From Gemmatimonas aurantiaca (GTDB lineage Bacteria; Gemmatimonadota; Gemmatimonadetes; Gemmatimonadales; Gemmatimonadaceae), in NCBI RefSeq assembly GCF_037190085.1, contig NZ_JBBCJO010000012.1:186001-250000 (forward strand): DNA of 64,000 nucleotides, read 5' to 3'. The notes beneath the pieces are model-generated. The model saw nothing but the letters and a program-made list of their open reading frames with translations. It made no database searches and was not told where the DNA came from. Position numbers and translations under genes: made by a program. The first letter of the stretch is position 1. Each line of letters opens with the position of its first letter. This document shows positions 61,718 to 64,000 of this stretch, piece by piece.

Positions 61718-62871
61718 GAAGCGCGGATCTCTCTGGATGCGTCCACAGGGGCTTCGACGGCGGTGTCGATGGATGCATCGACCTGCCACGGAATCCGCAC
61801 GCACACCACCGCACCACCATCGACGGCCGTCTCCGGATTCAACGACGCGTCGTCTCCGTACAGCGTCCTCAACCGGCGAACCGTGGTGCTGAGCCCCACC
61901 CCACTGGTGAGCGCGGTGGATTCGCGGCTCTGCCATCCCACACCATTGTCGTGAATGGCCAGTTCCAGATGATCACCGTGGCGACGGGCCACGATGCGTA
62001 CGATCAGCGGGACAGCGACGGCCGCATCTCCCGACGTTCCGGACCCGTGACGCACCGCATTTTCCAGCAGCGGTTGCAGGAGCAGCGTGGGCACCAGCAC
62101 GTCGAACGCCTGCGATTCCACCTGCTGCTCGAAGCGCAGGGTATCCGCAAAGCGCGCCGTCATGATGCTGCTCCAGAGTTCGGCCGTTGCCAGTTCCTCA
62201 CGCAAAGTGACCAGACCCGCCGAACTGTCGAGCGTCCGGCGGAGCAGACGCGACAGACGGTGCAGCATGCGATCGGCAACGGTGACGTCCTCGTACATCA
62301 CGCCCGAAATGGTATTGAGCGCGTTGAACAGGAAGTGCGGTTGCAGCCGGGCTTCCAGGGCGATCAAGCGCGCCTGCGACACCTCGGCTTCGAGCGCCAT
62401 GACCTGCAACGCCTGCCGTTGACGCTCGCGCTGCTGATCGAGGAAGGTCACCGCCAGCACGATCACGCCATACCCGAACACGTCGTTGCCCAGCTCCATG
62501 AGATAGCGCCACCCCATGGTGCCGTAGTCGTATGCCCCGAGACCGGCCAATGGAAATGCCACGGCCCGCGTGCCCCAGTTCCAGGTCGTGTGCAGCGCCG
62601 AATAGACCAGCATCGCCGGCACATGCAGCAGGAACAGCACACCACGTCCACGCAGGACACGGGTGACGCGGGCCACGCCGACCGCCAGCAGCCCCGCCCC
62701 CCACGCACCGGTGAGCTCCTCGATGAGCGTGATCTGAAAAGGCTGATCGTGCCCGCGCGTCACGGTATCGAGAAAACGATAGCTGAATGACAGCAGCCCC
62801 AGCATCGTCCAGAAGACAGCACCGAATGCCCACGCCTGCCAACGACCGCCGAGCCGCGTCTGGTCGTTCAC
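61714..62871 (-). CDS. LytS/YehU-type sensor histidine kinase
   Basis: This 385-residue kinase has four to five membrane helices in the N-terminal half (about 15-185) and a His_kinase domain (PF06580 type) with the acceptor in ARLQPHFLFNALNTISG, a C-terminal HATPase part with LLLQPLLENAVRHGSG and DNGVGWQSRES. It pairs with the LytTR regulator that overlaps its stop. I choose GTG 62871, one base after the stop of the upstream PQQ dehydrogenase, since longer starts lie inside that gene. The stimulus may relate to the dehydrogenase substrate; this is inferred from the operon only. Confidence 0.9.
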   Translation of the reverse strand: MNDQTRLGGRWQAWAFGAVFWTMLGLLSFSYRFLDTVTRGHDQPFQITLIEELTGAWGAGLLAVGVARVTRVLRGRGVLFLLHVPAMLVYSALHTTWNWGTRAVAFPLAGLGAYDYGTMGWRYLMELGNDVFGYGVIVLAVTFLDQQRERQRQALQVMALEAEVSQARLIALEARLQPHFLFNALNTISGVMYEDVTVADRMLHRLSRLLRRTLDSSAGLVTLREELATAELWSSIMTARFADTLRFEQQVESQAFDVLVPTLLLQPLLENAVRHGSGTSGDAAVAVPLIVRIVARRHGDHLELAIHDNGVGWQSRESTALTSGVGLSTTVRRLRTLYGDDASLNPETAVDGGAVVCVRIPWQVDASIDTAVEAPVDASREIRAS

Positions 62872-62872
62872 G

Positions 62873-64000
62873 TCAACGCGACTCCCGAGGGAGAGCGAAT
62901 GCCACGATCGCGTCGCCCGCCCCCCAGGGACCACCACCGCCGGCCGCGATCAGCACATACTGCCGTCCCTCGAAGGCATAGGTCATGGGGGTCGCCTTCC
63001 CACCTGCCGGCAGCGCCCCACGCCACAGCACGTCTCCCGACGCGCTGTCGAAAGCCCGTATGGTGCGATCGATCGAACCGCCCATGAACACCAGACCGCC
63101 GGCCGTGACCAGGGGTCCGCCCAGATTGGGAGACCCCCAGGCTTCGGGAGTCTCCGGTCCACCGTCACGCCGCATGGCCCCGAGTGGCACCTGCCAGCGC
63201 ATCGCCCCATTGTCGAGACTCACCGCCACGAGCGTACCGAACGGCGGCGGCGAACACGGCAGACCGCTGGGAGCAAGCACCATGCGTCGTCGCATCACGT
63301 ACCCCGTGCCTCGCATACGCGTGAACTGATCGTCCGTGCGGCTGCTGGCCATCGCCTTCGGATCATGCAGCGAGTCCGGAATGAGTTGCACGAGCGCCAT
63401 CAGGCGATTGACCGGTACATAGGCCGTGCGCGTCGTGGGATCGATAGCCACTCCACCCCAATGCGCCCCGCCGATGTTGGATGGCAGCATCAGCGTGCCC
63501 TGCAGACTGGGTGGCGTGAAGATGCCTTCGTTGCGCAAGGGCGCAAGGATTTCGCGGCAGGCCATCCGATCGACCTCGGTGACGCCCCACACGCTGTCCA
63601 GTGCGAACGAATGCGGCGACAGGGTGATGGCACTGAAGGGCTGCGTGGGCGATGCGTGTTCACCGGGAACATCCGACCGCGGCACGGCACGTTCCTCCAC
63701 GGGAATGAGCGGCACGCCGGTGCGGCGGTCCAGCACGAACAGCTGCCCGGTTTTGGTGGCCTGCACCACCGCCGGTGTACCGACCCCATTCACGCGCACC
63801 TCGGTCAGCGCCGGCGGTGATGCATTGTCGTAGTCCCACAGATCGTGATGCACGGTCTGGAAATGCCATGCCACGGATCCATCCCGCACACGCAGGGCCA
63901 CCAGGGAATTGGCATACCGATTGTCGCCCGGGCGCTGGGTGCCCACATAGTCGGGCGCCGGACTCGACGTGGGGAGATACACGAGACCGAGCGCCGCATC
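62873..64000 (-). CDS. PQQ-dependent dehydrogenase (N-terminus outside window)
   Basis: The C-terminal 375 residues of a quinoprotein dehydrogenase are visible. Motifs of the eight-bladed PQQ propeller are LGLVYLPTSSPAPDYVG, GDNRYANSLVALRVRDG, WHFQTVHHDLWDYDNASPP, GTPAVVQATKTGQLFVLDRR, and later blades such as GSPNLGGPLVTAGGLVFMGG and RAFDSASGDVLWRGALPAGG. The layout matches membrane-type glucose dehydrogenases rather than methanol dehydrogenases, but without the N-terminus I cannot say whether membrane helices are present. It would oxidise a sugar or alcohol in the periplasm and feed electrons to quinone. A histidine kinase starts at its stop. Confidence 0.88.
   Translation of the reverse strand, partial: DAALGLVYLPTSSPAPDYVGTQRPGDNRYANSLVALRVRDGSVAWHFQTVHHDLWDYDNASPPALTEVRVNGVGTPAVVQATKTGQLFVLDRRTGVPLIPVEERAVPRSDVPGEHASPTQPFSAITLSPHSFALDSVWGVTEVDRMACREILAPLRNEGIFTPPSLQGTLMLPSNIGGAHWGGVAIDPTTRTAYVPVNRLMALVQLIPDSLHDPKAMASSRTDDQFTRMRGTGYVMRRRMVLAPSGLPCSPPPFGTLVAVSLDNGAMRWQVPLGAMRRDGGPETPEAWGSPNLGGPLVTAGGLVFMGGSIDRTIRAFDSASGDVLWRGALPAGGKATPMTYAFEGRQYVLIAAGGGGPWGAGDAIVAFALPRESR

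Overview
The window is high-GC DNA packed with genes from a Gram-negative bacterium. SurA, three TonB-dependent outer-membrane receptors, lipoproteins, a heptosyltransferase-type glycosyltransferase and an EnvC-type murein hydrolase activator all point to an outer membrane. Very large Oar-like receptors, a Ser/Thr kinase with TolB-like and TPR parts, and AHSA1/SRPBCC plus ArsR pairs are typical of Gemmatimonadota. That assignment is an inference, because no rRNA or other taxonomic marker is present. No integrase, transposase, phage gene or CRISPR array was seen, so this looks like ordinary chromosome.

Layout. 1-8990 (minus): BatA-like protein, mfd, a parvulin lipoprotein, surA and pdxA (cut by the left edge). 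9234-12638 (plus): a two-component system with a sigma-54 activator, a sensor kinase and a coiled-coil lipoprotein, resembling GlrR/GlrK/QseG. 12711-14264 (minus): a small exported protein with a strongly structured leader, and a DUF58 protein. 14448-16004 (plus): an exported protein of unknown function. 16189-27749 (plus): a 12-gene run with tiny gaps or overlaps: lepA, glycosyltransferase 9, ROK glucokinase, PfkB kinase, STAS-like/HATPase protein, STAS-like/winged-helix protein, a 111-residue protein, a lysine-less PLP-fold protein, ftsE, ftsX, envC-like, nfo. 27861-29229: ArsR regulator and tandem AHSA1 protein. 29303-32057 (minus): TonB receptor and a small Cys/His protein. 32453-34072: pckA. 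34197-39652 (minus): Oar-like receptor and a glycine-rich propeller protein. 39895-41181: HD phosphohydrolase. 41259-45161 (minus): thioredoxin-like protein, a small protein, PP2C phosphatase, ABC exporter. 45205-48129: uvrA. 48231-48303: tRNA-Asn. 48459-53419 (minus): MbnH, MbnP, TonB receptor and a His-rich protein, a probable copper locus. 53605-60445 (minus): a 50-residue protein, an LGFP/metallophosphoesterase protein and a large Ser/Thr kinase. 60920-64000 (minus): LytTR regulator, LytS-type kinase and a PQQ dehydrogenase (cut by the right edge).

How the genes fit together. SurA and the second parvulin would serve folding of the receptors seen here. FtsE, FtsX and the EnvC-like protein form a known division module that activates peptidoglycan amidases. 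Directly upstream, and apparently coupled to it by overlapping start and stop codons, is a four-gene set that looks like partner-switching regulation (STAS and HATPase domains), ending in a PLP-fold protein that lacks its catalytic lysine. This set is the best candidate for an undescribed system. The MbnP/MbnH locus is a known but unusual copper chemistry pair, here attached to its own receptor and a His-rich exported protein. Several genes carry a TANNTTTCNGG motif directly in front of their start codon, suggesting -10 promoters that make leaderless transcripts.
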